A stretch of DNA of 14,631 bases from CAYRSA01 sp964494845 (lineage in GTDB: Bacteria > Patescibacteriota > Saccharimonadia > Saccharimonadales > JAGQNJ01), in assembly GCA_964494845.1 (NCBI GenBank), contig CAZBSC010000018.1, forward strand, positions 1-14,631, in the 5' to 3' direction. A program made the position numbers and the translations under genes. The notes under the pieces were generated by a model, which worked only from the letters and a program-made list of their open reading frames with translations, was not told the origin of the DNA and made no database searches. Positions 7,225 to 13,214 of the stretch are shown here, one piece after another. Every line of letters begins with the position of its first letter. The stretch's first letter is position 1.

Positions 7225-7728
7225 CTAAAATGGGTAAAATCGACAATGATATATTGCAGCTGTTGCTGCTTCAATAACATTGAATGATTCTTTATTTCCG
7301 AACATGGGTATTTCAACTGTCATATCACACAACTTTAACAGTTTTGGCTCAACGCCTTCGACTTCTCGTCCCAGCAATATCGCGACTTTTCCTGACGGGT
7401 TAAATTCTGGCAACTGGATTGATTTTTTTGCCTGCTCTAAGGCGACAATTATGTATTTGTCGGCTCGTAATTCATCCAAAAGCGTTAATATTTCGTCATG
7501 ATGGGTCCAAAGACCAGTGTCGGCTTCTGCCCCGAGAGCGGTTTTGCTAATTTGTTTTGTCAATTTAGATGATAAGTGCGGTAGACGTACATCATTCGTT
7601 TGCGTGGGATACGGAGTATATCCGGTAAGGTAAACATGTTTGACGCCAAAACCATCTGCAGTGCGTAGCAATGACCCAACATTGTGGGCGCTACGGATAT
7701 CGTGGGCAATCAAAACAATTTCTCTCAT
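7225..7728 (-). CDS. TrmH-family (SpoU/SPOUT) RNA 2'-O-methyltransferase
   Basis: A 167-aa protein of the knotted SPOUT fold, which transfers a methyl group from S-adenosylmethionine to a ribose 2'-OH of tRNA or rRNA. The three SpoU motifs are present: HNVGSLLRTADGFGV (15-29, with Asn16 and Arg22), VAILLGREVEGV (115-126) and VEIPMFGNKESFNVIEAATAAIYH (from about 138, with Ser148 and Asn150). The third motif is a little unusual: MFGNKESFNVIEA instead of the common MxGxxxSLNVSxA. There is no N-terminal RNA-binding extension, so it is a minimal single-domain member like TrmL-type enzymes, but the exact substrate cannot be told. It is the first gene of a minus-strand pair with the CAP-domain gene. 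A TAGAAT box 6 nt before its ATG predicts a leaderless mRNA. Confidence 0.9.
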   Translation of the reverse strand: MREIVLIAHDIRSAHNVGSLLRTADGFGVKHVYLTGYTPYPTQTNDVRLPHLSSKLTKQISKTALGAEADTGLWTHHDEILTLLDELRADKYIIVALEQAKKSIQLPEFNPSGKVAILLGREVEGVEPKLLKLCDMTVEIPMFGNKESFNVIEAATAAIYHCRFYPF

Positions 7729-7734
7729 CTGTCT

Positions 7735-7740
7735 ATTCTA
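7735..7740 (-). promoter_or_regulatory. -10 box for the trmH-like gene
   Basis: TAGAAT on the minus strand ending 6 nt before the ATG at 7728. No good -35 box is seen at 16-18 bp. The spacing matches the other predicted leaderless starts in this window. Confidence 0.45.
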
Positions 7741-7800
7741 TCTTATTTTATCCTCAAACCTGTTCTAGGAGCTCTTCTCCAAAAAAAATACAAAATCTAT

Positions 7801-7860
7801 CTTACGATCTAAAGCTCGCGCACTCTATTACTTTTGCCCGCCAAAAGTAATCAAAAGCTC
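7801..7860 (+). repeat. Left terminal inverted repeat of the 502-bp element
   Basis: It begins CTTACGATCTAAAGCTCGCG, followed by a perfect 10-bp hairpin ATTACTTTTG (7827-7836), loop CCCGC, CAAAAGTAAT (7842-7851), and ends CAAAAGCTC. It is the inverted partner of 8246-8302. The small CGAGC/GCTCG hairpin intact at the right end is broken here by one base (7808). Confidence 0.85.
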
Positions 7861-7870
7861 GGGCTAGCTA

Positions 7871-8008
7871 ATTATTCTTGATACATTTGTTCGTAAAAAG
7901 TAGGCTCGCTGCGGAACTCACTAGATAACTGCTAACAGCAGTTATCTAGCTCAAACAATCCTCGCGCTCAAAGGCGCCTACTTTTAACAACATCTGTTCA
8001 GGAATAAT
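7871..8008. repeat. Long internal hairpin arm of the element
   Basis: The stem pairs 7871-7877 with 8002-8008, 7896-7905 with 7976-7985 (10 bp perfect) and 7921-7933 with 7937-7949 (13 bp perfect, 3-nt loop). Partial complementarity also occurs between the first two blocks. Confidence 0.75.
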
Positions 8009-8092
8009 CAGATGCCCAATACAAAGCTTAATTCCATGATTTCTGTCTGGCAGCAGGCCAGTAATCAATGAGTATTACATATCGAAGGTGGC

Positions 8093-8248
8093 CTCTGGCT
8101 TGTCCTGAATGACTTCGTCAACACTACAACAAAAGAGACGAGGACTGTCTGAAGGCTAAAAGTTGCCAGTGGCAAGTTTTAGTCAAGTTCCACAGTCTGT
8201 TGTTATCTTCAACAAGATGTCATATCAAGACAAACGGATAGCCAAGAG
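8093..8248. repeat. Second long internal hairpin arm of the element
   Basis: Paired blocks from the outside in: 8093-8099 with 8241-8248 (one bulge), 8100-8104 with 8229-8233, 8106-8108 with 8225-8227, 8109-8113 with 8219-8223, 8126-8131 with 8198-8203, 8143-8148 with 8192-8197, 8156-8161 with 8177-8182 and 8163-8167 with 8171-8175. The order is fully nested, as expected for one long stem with interior loops. Confidence 0.65.
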
Positions 8249-8302
8249 TTTTGATTACTTTGTCGGAACAAAGTAATGATTGCGCGAGCTTTAGCTCGTA
8301 AG
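8246..8302 (-). repeat. Right terminal inverted repeat of the 502-bp element
   Basis: Inverted copy of 7801-7860 with its own perfect 10-bp hairpin ATTACTTTGT (8254-8263), loop CGGA, ACAAAGTAAT (8268-8277). An additional 5-bp hairpin, CGAGC TTTA GCTCG, lies near the outer end. The outer 20 bases including five flanking bases (8288-8307) recur at 13709-13728. Confidence 0.85.
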
Positions 8303-8368
8303 AAAGTATGAGGAAATTGGTTCTTTGGGAAAGAACACGTACTTCGTCTCTAGAAGTAATGCGGTGCT

Positions 8369-8374
8369 TATGGT
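8369..8374 (+). promoter_or_regulatory. Possible -10 box upstream of pilB
   Basis: TATGGT, 7 nt before an ATG at 8382 that opens a five-codon ORF (MHDDS, stop at 8397-8399). The pilB ATG follows at 8421. The match to consensus is moderate and no -35 box is evident, so this is a weak call based mainly on similarity to the dnaE leader arrangement. Confidence 0.25.
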
Positions 8375-8420
8375 TAAATAGATGCATGACGATTCGTGAA
8401 TTTTGGGTGGGCATAGTTAT

Positions 8421-10025
8421 ATGAGTCAAGATGCCCGCCGGGATGAAGAGCAAAGTACACTAAAGCGCGCCAATATACTGGGGTTGCCGTATATTGACAC
8501 CTCAAAAATACCTAACAAACAAATCTACAAAGACATTTTATCTGTTCCAGAATTATATAATCTGAAAGTCATTCCTGTGCAGGTTGATGCGCACAATATT
8601 CGCTTTGGGGTCACCAACATTACTTCGCAGCAGACTATGGCTACGTTACGACAACGATTCTTAGACCAAAGAATCGCCTTTGGCATGATTTCTGACACCG
8701 GGTTCCGTGAATATATGAAGCTGTATGATCCGCCAAAAGCCGTTGTCTACAAAGACATAGAGCTGACAACAGCCGGAACGGACGATCTAGTGGCCCAAGT
8801 GTCGGCTACCTTGGAACAAGTTCGTGCCGATGATATGTTGGCTTATTTGGTACTACAGGCGCACAGGCTAAAAGCTTCTGACATTCACATCGAGTCTGAA
8901 CGGGCCTACACCCGCATTCGTTTCCGTATTGACGGAGTACTGCATTCCATCGCCAAGGTCAGTATTGAAAAAACACGTATTTTAGTTTCGGCTATTGCCA
9001 GCGCTGGAAACATATCTACTGCATCAGAGGATGCACAGCAGGGTCATATATCCCAACAGGTGAAAATGGCGGACGGTAACGCGGTTGATGTTAACCTGCG
9101 TTTAGAGACAGTCCCTACAGTCAGCGGGATGGATATTGTTATGCGACTGTTTAACATGCAGCAAGAAATGTATCAGTTAGATCGCCTTGGCCTGACGCCA
9201 ACAGAGAGAAAAATCGTCGATGATATTATCGCCAAGCCGAGCGGATTGGTGCTTGCTGTCGGTCCCACGGGCTCTGGTAAGACGACAACACTATATTCGA
9301 TGCTCAACTCGCTAAACAGCGAAGAGCGCAAGATAATCACTGTCGAAGACCCCGTCGAATATCAGTTTGAGGGCATTACACAGATTCCGGTGCGCTCTAC
9401 AACTGGTCAACAGACAAACTTTGCAGACAAACTTCGTGCCGTTCTTCGTCTAGATCCAGACATTGTGATGGTCGGCGAGATTCGTGACATGGATACGGCA
9501 AAAACAGCGTTACAGGCTTCGTTGACTGGGCACCTAGTGCTATCTACTTTCCACGCTGGCTCTGCTGCGGCTGCCCTAACCAGACTAATGGAGGTTATTG
9601 GCGCTAACCCACTGTTTGCATCCGCAATCCGCCTGGTAATGGCCCAGCGCTTGGTGCGAAGACTAGATGATACGTGCAAAGTTCCATACAACCCTAGTGG
9701 TGCCGAATTAAAACAAATACAAGATGTACTAGCAACTTTGCCAGAGGGCGTCGAGAGGCCAAAATTAGAAGACCTAAAATTCTTCGCGCCAGGCAAATCA
9801 GCCGACAACCCCTATGGGTTCCGTGGGCAACTGGCGATTCGCGAACAATTTATCCTTAGTGGACCTATCCTAGAGTTACTGCAAAAGGGCAACACCGCAA
9901 CTAGTACAGAACAGATAGAACAAGCCGCTGTTGCTAGCGGAATGACCACAATGCGTCAAAACGCCATCCTGAAAGTCTGCGCCGGCGAAACAACCTTGCA
10001 AGAAGTCTACCGAGTAATTGGCTAA
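8421..10025 (+). CDS. pilB: Type IV pilus assembly ATPase, PilB/GspE family
   Basis: A 534-aa hexameric motor ATPase that drives pilus extension at the inner face of the membrane. The N-terminal part (about 1-110) resembles the MshEN/GspE-N region (LGLPYIDTSKIP, VIPVQVD, RFGVTN). The core has SDIHIESE and RFRIDGVL, then Walker A GPTGSGKTT (281-289), an Asp box ITVEDPVEYQ, Walker B DPDIVMVGEIRD (345-356) and a His box STFHAGSA (His378). The tetracysteine zinc motif of typical PilB/GspE proteins is missing: the matching stretch RRLDDTCKVPYNP has one Cys and the second CxxC is replaced by a Cys-free insert. No pilC, pilT or pilin gene is adjacent. A TTG at 8403 would add six residues; the ATG at 8421 is preferred. 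The stop overlaps the stop of the convergent malic enzyme gene. Confidence 0.93.
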   Translation: MSQDARRDEEQSTLKRANILGLPYIDTSKIPNKQIYKDILSVPELYNLKVIPVQVDAHNIRFGVTNITSQQTMATLRQRFLDQRIAFGMISDTGFREYMKLYDPPKAVVYKDIELTTAGTDDLVAQVSATLEQVRADDMLAYLVLQAHRLKASDIHIESERAYTRIRFRIDGVLHSIAKVSIEKTRILVSAIASAGNISTASEDAQQGHISQQVKMADGNAVDVNLRLETVPTVSGMDIVMRLFNMQQEMYQLDRLGLTPTERKIVDDIIAKPSGLVLAVGPTGSGKTTTLYSMLNSLNSEERKIITVEDPVEYQFEGITQIPVRSTTGQQTNFADKLRAVLRLDPDIVMVGEIRDMDTAKTALQASLTGHLVLSTFHAGSAAAALTRLMEVIGANPLFASAIRLVMAQRLVRRLDDTCKVPYNPSGAELKQIQDVLATLPEGVERPKLEDLKFFAPGKSADNPYGFRGQLAIREQFILSGPILELLQKGNTATSTEQIEQAAVASGMTTMRQNAILKVCAGETTLQEVYRVIG

Positions 10026-11161
10026 TGAATAACTTTGGCTATAGCTGAGACTAGGCGTTTATCTAGAACGCTGGGGATTATCATCTCAGGGGTAGGTTTT
10101 TCAACGAGGGCAGCGATAACTTCGGCGGCAGCAATTTTGTGCTGATCTGTAATCTGGCTGACTTTGTTGTCGAGAGCTCCGCGGAAAATACCAGGGAATG
10201 CCAGGGCATTATTAACTTGGTTGGGAAAGTCGCTTCGGCCAGTGGCCATAATTGCTACACCCGCCTTTTTGGCGATATCCGGCATTATCTCTGGGACAGG
10301 GTTAGCCATGGCGAAGATTATCGGGTCTTTTGCCATGGTTTTGACCATCTCTGCAGTAACTAGACCAGGTGCTGAAACACCGATAAAAATGTCGGCACCC
10401 ACCATTGCGTCCGCAAGTGTACCGTTTTTGTCATTTTTGTTGGTGAACTCTAACAACTTTTTTTTCTCGCTGTTTAGATCTGTTCTGGACGACGAAATAA
10501 TTCCTTTGCTATCAACCACCAGTATTTCTGGCTTTGCATACAATTGAATTAGCTTCATGACGGCTGTTCCGGCGGCACCGGCCCCAACGCATACAATTCG
10601 GCAATCTTTTAATTTCCTCCCGGTAATCTTCATAGAATTTATTAGCCCTGCTAGCACGACGATTGCGGTTCCGTGTTGATCGTCGTGAAACACGGGTATT
10701 TTTAATTGTTTTTTTAGTCTTTCTTCGACCTCGAAACAGATTGGTGCTGCAATGTCTTCCAGATTAATCCCACCAAAACTAGGGGCAATTGCTTTTACGG
10801 TCTCAACAATTTCATCGGCGGAGTGCACATCGATAACCACCGGCACAGCATCCACATTAGCAAAGTCCTTGAATATCATGGCCTTACCCTCCATAACCGG
10901 CAGAGCGCCTTGCGGACCGATATTCCCCAGACCTAATACAGCGGTCCCATCACTAACGACCGCCACTGTATTATTTATCCATGTATAATCTCTTGTTTCA
11001 TCGGGATGTTTGGCTACGTGGCTAGATACAGCTGCCACACCAGGGGTGTAATAAGTGCTCAGTTTGTCTACAGTGTCCAACTTGTCTTTTGGGGCCATGC
11101 TGAGTTTGCCACCGAGTTTTTTGTGTTGTTTTAACGCCAGTTTTCCAAAATCTTTTCCCAT
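10022..11161 (-). CDS. Malic enzyme, short NAD(P)-dependent bacterial type
   Basis: Oxidatively decarboxylates malate to pyruvate and CO2 in the cytosol, yielding NAD(P)H. About 379 aa from the chosen start. The N-terminal malic domain shows YYTPGVAAVS, VSDGTAVLGLGNIGPQGALPVMEGKA, GGINLEDIAAPICFEVE and PVFHDDQHGTA. The NAD-binding domain has IVCVGAGAAGTAVMKL (GxGxxG type), GVSAPGLVT and FAMANPVPEI, and the end has ATGRSDFPNQVNNALAFPGIFRGALD. It lacks the phosphotransacetylase-like extension of MaeB-type hybrids. The frame is open up to 11227, with ATGs at 11170 and 11161. I choose 11161 because TATTAT ends 7 nt before it, and because starts further upstream would run into the divergent promoter. 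In an organism with reduced metabolism it could link host-derived organic acids to pyruvate and reducing power; that is inference. Confidence 0.93.
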   Translation of the reverse strand: MGKDFGKLALKQHKKLGGKLSMAPKDKLDTVDKLSTYYTPGVAAVSSHVAKHPDETRDYTWINNTVAVVSDGTAVLGLGNIGPQGALPVMEGKAMIFKDFANVDAVPVVIDVHSADEIVETVKAIAPSFGGINLEDIAAPICFEVEERLKKQLKIPVFHDDQHGTAIVVLAGLINSMKITGRKLKDCRIVCVGAGAAGTAVMKLIQLYAKPEILVVDSKGIISSSRTDLNSEKKKLLEFTNKNDKNGTLADAMVGADIFIGVSAPGLVTAEMVKTMAKDPIIFAMANPVPEIMPDIAKKAGVAIMATGRSDFPNQVNNALAFPGIFRGALDNKVSQITDQHKIAAAEVIAALVEKPTPEMIIPSVLDKRLVSAIAKVIH

Positions 11162-11168
11162 AACATCC

Positions 11169-11199
11169 ATAATAACATTAGTAACTAGCAGCAGTTCAA
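11169..11199 (-). promoter_or_regulatory. Likely promoter of the malic enzyme gene
   Basis: On the minus strand, TTGAAC (11199-11194), a 19-bp spacer and TATTAT (11174-11169), 7 nt before the ATG at 11161. The -10 box is good and the -35 box moderate with a long spacer. The start would be leaderless. Confidence 0.4.
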
Positions 11200-11212
11200 A
11201 ATAACTCAGGGA

Positions 11213-11241
11213 TTGACATAATATCAAAAAGGTAGTATTCT
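11213..11241 (+). promoter_or_regulatory. Strong sigma-70-like promoter of the 75-aa gene
   Basis: Consensus TTGACA (11213-11218), 17-bp spacer, TATTCT (11236-11241). The -10 box ends 8 nt before the ATG at 11250, so the mRNA should be leaderless or nearly so. It is divergent from the malic enzyme promoter. Confidence 0.75.
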
Positions 11242-11249
11242 ATTGAAAT

Positions 11250-11477
11250 ATGAGTGAATCTTCTGATTTAGCCCCTCAATATGATAGATTTTTAGCCGCG
11301 GTCCACTTTGTTGCGGATTCTGTCACAGACTCAGCCGATGTTGGCCGTAACGATAATCTAGTTGATCCCAGGGCAGCGAGACTACTTCTTGAAGCAGGTG
11401 CCATGGTGCCACAGAAAGTGGCAGAGATCGCTGAACCTGTATGCCCGCCGCCTGTCTTAAGGCTTGTTTCCGAATAA
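11250..11477 (+). CDS. Orphan 75-aa protein
   Basis: No family recognised. The protein begins MSESSDLAPQYDRFLAAV and is mildly acidic, with Ala, Val and Asp prominent, and has no membrane segment or signal peptide. A short helix-prone part around DPRAARLLLEAGAMV precedes a Pro-rich end (AEPVCPPPVLRLVSE). The best evidence that it is real is the consensus promoter placed exactly for a leaderless start at this ATG. It lies between the divergent malic enzyme gene and rplS. rplS has its own promoter starting 15 bases after this stop, and no terminator hairpin is seen between them. Confidence 0.6.
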   Translation: MSESSDLAPQYDRFLAAVHFVADSVTDSADVGRNDNLVDPRAARLLLEAGAMVPQKVAEIAEPVCPPPVLRLVSE

Positions 11478-11491
11478 TACCATCGTCTCTG

Positions 11492-11520
11492 TTGCATTAG
11501 AGTAAGAAATCATGTAGAAT
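11492..11520 (+). promoter_or_regulatory. Promoter of rplS
   Basis: TTGCAT (11492-11497), 17-bp spacer, TAGAAT (11515-11520), ending 9 nt before the rplS ATG. There is no Shine-Dalgarno sequence in the short interval, consistent with a leaderless or near-leaderless ribosomal protein mRNA. Confidence 0.6.
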
Positions 11521-11529
11521 TGACTGTCT

Positions 11530-12069
11530 ATGAGTACGGTTGTAAGAGAAATCGAAAAACAGTTCAAAAAACACCAAGTTGTCGACGTTCGTTCGGGCGA
11601 CACTGTAAAGGTGCACCAGAAGATTAAAGAAGGCGCCAAAGAGCGTGTTCAGATCTTTGAAGGCCTGGTTATTCGTACTGACCGCAAAAACAGCCACACG
11701 TCGTCTATAACAGTTAGGCGTATTGCCAGCGGTGTTGGTGTTGAAAAGTCATACCTCTTGCATTCTCCGCTAGTATTAAAAGTTGAAGTTGTAAAAAGAA
11801 GCAAAGTTCGACGGAACTATCTCAGTTACATGCGTGATCGTACTGGTAAATCTGCACGTATGACAGGTATGGACTTCGATAAGGACAAAGTTAACACAGT
11901 TGTTGATAAAAAAGCCGAAGAGGAAGAAGCTAAGATTCACGAAGAAAAAGAAGCTATGCACGAAGTTGAAATGGCCGAAAAAGCCAAAGAAGAAGCCGAG
12001 CTAGAAGCCAAAGCAGCCGAAGTCGAAAAACGCCACGCCGAGGCCGAAAAAGCCGAAAAATCTGAATAA
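11530..12069 (+). CDS. rplS: 50S ribosomal protein L19 with a long charged C-terminal extension
   Basis: L19 sits at the 30S-50S interface. The family core is clear in residues 1-115: FKKHQVVDVRSGDTVKVHQKI, IFEGLVIRTD, SSITVRRIASGVGVEKSYLLHSP, VEVVKRSKVRRNYLSYMRDRTGKSARM. L19 normally ends near residue 115-120, but here about 60 more residues follow. They are almost entirely Glu, Lys and Ala (for example EKAKEEAELEAKAAEVEKR), probably a single charged helix. Base composition does not change sharply at the junction and the frame is clean, so it is a true extension rather than a frameshift. The gene has its own promoter and ends at a strong terminator. In many bacteria trmD lies upstream; here it does not, but rnhB and yraN follow as usual. 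Confidence 0.96.
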   Translation: MSTVVREIEKQFKKHQVVDVRSGDTVKVHQKIKEGAKERVQIFEGLVIRTDRKNSHTSSITVRRIASGVGVEKSYLLHSPLVLKVEVVKRSKVRRNYLSYMRDRTGKSARMTGMDFDKDKVNTVVDKKAEEEEAKIHEEKEAMHEVEMAEKAKEEAELEAKAAEVEKRHAEAEKAEKSE

Positions 12070-12091
12070 GAATTTTCAATCGAAATAATCA

Positions 12092-12118
12092 AACCGCTCT
12101 AACCACGAGCGGTTTTTT
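12092..12118 (+). terminator. Rho-independent terminator of rplS
   Basis: AACCGCTC (12092-12099) pairs perfectly with GAGCGGTT (12107-12114), with a 7-nt loop and a T6 run ending at 12118. The next promoter's extended -10 begins at the last T. Confidence 0.9.
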
Positions 12119-12126
12119 GTTATGAT
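12118..12126 (+). promoter_or_regulatory. Extended -10 promoter of rnhB-yraN
   Basis: TGTTATGAT, which is a TGn extension plus TATGAT (12121-12126), placed directly after the rplS terminator. No -35 box is visible since that space is the terminator hairpin. The box ends 6 nt before an ATG at 12133. Confidence 0.5.
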
Positions 12127-12132
12127 ACTAAG

Positions 12133-12204
12133 ATGAAATCCACGAGTGTTGGGCTAGAGCTAGTTTGGATGAGACGCTGCGAAACGCAATGGAAGAGTAT
12201 ATGA
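12133..12204 (+). CDS. Putative 23-aa leader ORF overlapping rnhB
   Basis: An ATG 6 nt after the -10 box opens a 23-codon frame (begins MKSTSVGLEL) that ends in TGA at 12202-12204. That stop overlaps an in-frame ATG of rnhB at 12201 as ATGA. The peptide has no recognisable function. The arrangement mirrors the dnaE leader and suggests coupled re-initiation; this is inference. Confidence 0.35.
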   Translation: MKSTSVGLELVWMRRCETQWKSI

Positions 12205-12860
12205 AATACTCTGACGGCGTATCGAAAAGCGACTCATTCAAAGTAGCCAAGAAGCCAGCGGAGTCTGGTGCTTCGCATCAGAGCAGGCTGGTTAAGCCAA
12301 GACATGTGGTTGGGATTGATGAAGTGGGCAGGGGTGCGTGGGCCGGCCCACTACTAGTGGTGGCAGCTAAGGCCAAGACAGCACTACCAGTAGGGTTAAA
12401 AGATTCTAAGGTTTTAACTAAAAAGAGGCGCGAAACACTATTTCCGCTTCTCGAGGAATCTTGTGATTTTGGAGAAGGTTGGGTAGAACCGGCAGAAATC
12501 GACCAAATTGGGCTGACCGGTGCAATGGAACTAGCAGTAAGACGAGCATTAATACATTTAAAGGCTGAAAATACTGACGAAATCATTATGGACGGGACTA
12601 TCAACTATTGCGACAAAAAATTTATGAATGTGCAGTGTATTGCTAGGGCCGATGCTACGCGCCCGATTGTGAGCGCCGCCAGCATTTACGCAAAGGTCCT
12701 TCGTGATCGCAAAATGGAACAGCTAGCAGTAGAGCATCCAGGCTACGGTTTCGGAAAACACGTTGGCTACGGCACAAAACTACATTTAGAGAGACTAAAA
12801 TCTCACGGAGTTTCACCGATTCACAGGTTATCTTATAAAACCGTGGCAGTATTTGTATGA
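12201..12860 (+). CDS. rnhB: Ribonuclease HII
   Basis: Removes ribonucleotides misincorporated in DNA and cleaves RNA in RNA-DNA hybrids. 219 aa from the ATG at 12201. Motifs: VVGIDEVGRGAWAGPL with catalytic Asp40 and Glu41, LKDSKVLTKKRRE, IIMDGTINYC (catalytic Asp) and RADATRPIVSAASIYAKVLRDRKM (catalytic Asp), then HPGYGFGKHVGYGTKLHLERLKSHGVSPIHRLSY. The usual GxLAGP after GRG is GAWAGP. Other in-frame starts are TTG 12165 and ATG 12189. I prefer 12201 because GGAAGAG lies just upstream, the leader ORF stop overlaps it, and it leaves a normal family length. The stop overlaps the yraN start (ATGA), so the two are translated together. Confidence 0.94.
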   Translation: MKYSDGVSKSDSFKVAKKPAESGASHQSRLVKPRHVVGIDEVGRGAWAGPLLVVAAKAKTALPVGLKDSKVLTKKRRETLFPLLEESCDFGEGWVEPAEIDQIGLTGAMELAVRRALIHLKAENTDEIIMDGTINYCDKKFMNVQCIARADATRPIVSAASIYAKVLRDRKMEQLAVEHPGYGFGKHVGYGTKLHLERLKSHGVSPIHRLSYKTVAVFV

Positions 12861-13198
12861 GCACCACCAGCACCGGCCGTGAGGCTGAAGATACGGCTGC
12901 GAACTATCTCAAGAAACTGGGTTACAAGATTTTAGATCAAAACTGGCGTACACGATGGTGCGAAATCGATATTGTGGCCAAAAAAGACGATATTGTATCG
13001 TTTGTAGAGGTAAAATATCGTAAATCAGACGAATTCGGTGGCGGTTTACAGTACATAACACCAGCCAAACAAAAGCAAATGGCCTTCGCCGCCCAGTTTT
13101 GGGTTAGCAGCAACAATTGGGACGGAGACTATAACCTCGCCGCAGTCGAAGTTACCGGCCCCGAACTCGAAATCACAGAATTCATCGATAGTATTTAG
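12857..13198 (+). CDS. yraN: YraN/UPF0102 family protein
   Basis: A 113-aa member of UPF0102, a family with a restriction-endonuclease-like fold and unproven function, often found beside rnhB. Visible motifs: GREAEDTAANYLKKLGYKIL (from residue 7), NWRTRWCEIDIVAKKDD with Glu36 and Asp38, and VSFVEVKYRKSDEFGGG with Glu51 and Lys53. Together these form the E-D-ExK nuclease-type signature. The length is normal for the family. It overlaps rnhB by 4 bases (ATGA) and has no separate ribosome binding site, so translation is coupled. A T7 run follows the stop, but I see no hairpin before it. Confidence 0.92.
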   Translation: MSTTSTGREAEDTAANYLKKLGYKILDQNWRTRWCEIDIVAKKDDIVSFVEVKYRKSDEFGGGLQYITPAKQKQMAFAAQFWVSSNNWDGDYNLAAVEVTGPELEITEFIDSI

Positions 13199-13214
13199 GT
13201 TTTTTTGCTTATGC

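Larger units (their letters stand above)
7801..8302. other. 502-bp structured element: candidate large RNA or non-autonomous mobile element
   Basis: This fills most of the only long gene-free stretch (7729-8420), and no coding frame in it resembles a protein. The outermost 22 bases of each end are inverted copies with one mismatch (7801-7822 and 8281-8302), and the similarity continues to 7860 and 8246. Inside are local hairpins at 7827-7851 and 8254-8277 and a long hairpin 7871-8008. The latter has paired blocks ATTATTC/GAATAAT and AAAAGTAGGC/GCCTACTTTT and a perfect 13-bp tip CTAGATAACTGCT (7921-7933)/(7937-7949). Small hairpins lie at 8047-8061 and 8061-8078, and a second long arm spans 8093-8248. 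No flanking target duplication is obvious. Minus-strand transcription would run into T8 (7788-7781). The direction, and whether it acts as RNA or DNA, are unknown. Confidence 0.75.

Noticed and set aside
7768..7788. GGAG/CTCC hairpin next to an A8 run as a terminator
   Set aside because: On the minus strand the T8 comes before the short 4-bp hairpin rather than after it, and on the plus strand the run is A, so it is not a canonical terminator in either direction.
7801..8302. tRNA, tmRNA, RNase P RNA or CRISPR array in the long intergenic region
   Set aside because: No cloverleaf, CCA end, tag-peptide frame, RNase P core motif or regularly spaced direct repeats were found.
7791..8312. Target-site duplication flanking the 502-bp element
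   Set aside because: The bases outside the inverted ends (CAAAATCTAT and AAAGTATGAG) are not direct repeats, so a recent insertion cannot be claimed.
8220..8453. Minus-strand 77-codon frame across the right end of the structured element
   Set aside because: It covers an inverted repeat and the pilB start, has no recognisable protein features, and is better explained by the repeat structure.
9407..9808. Minus-strand open frame of 133 codons opposite pilB
   Set aside because: It lies opposite the Walker B to C-terminal part of pilB; the Ser/Arg-rich translation is typical of a shadow frame.
10164..10547. Plus-strand open frame of 127 codons opposite the malic enzyme gene
   Set aside because: Antisense to conserved malic enzyme motifs, with no promoter or ribosome binding site.
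11162..11227. Longer N-terminus for the malic enzyme starting at 11227
   Set aside because: The extra residues (ILCQSLSYFELLL) do not resemble the family, and that start lies within the divergent promoter; a -10 box fits the ATG at 11161.
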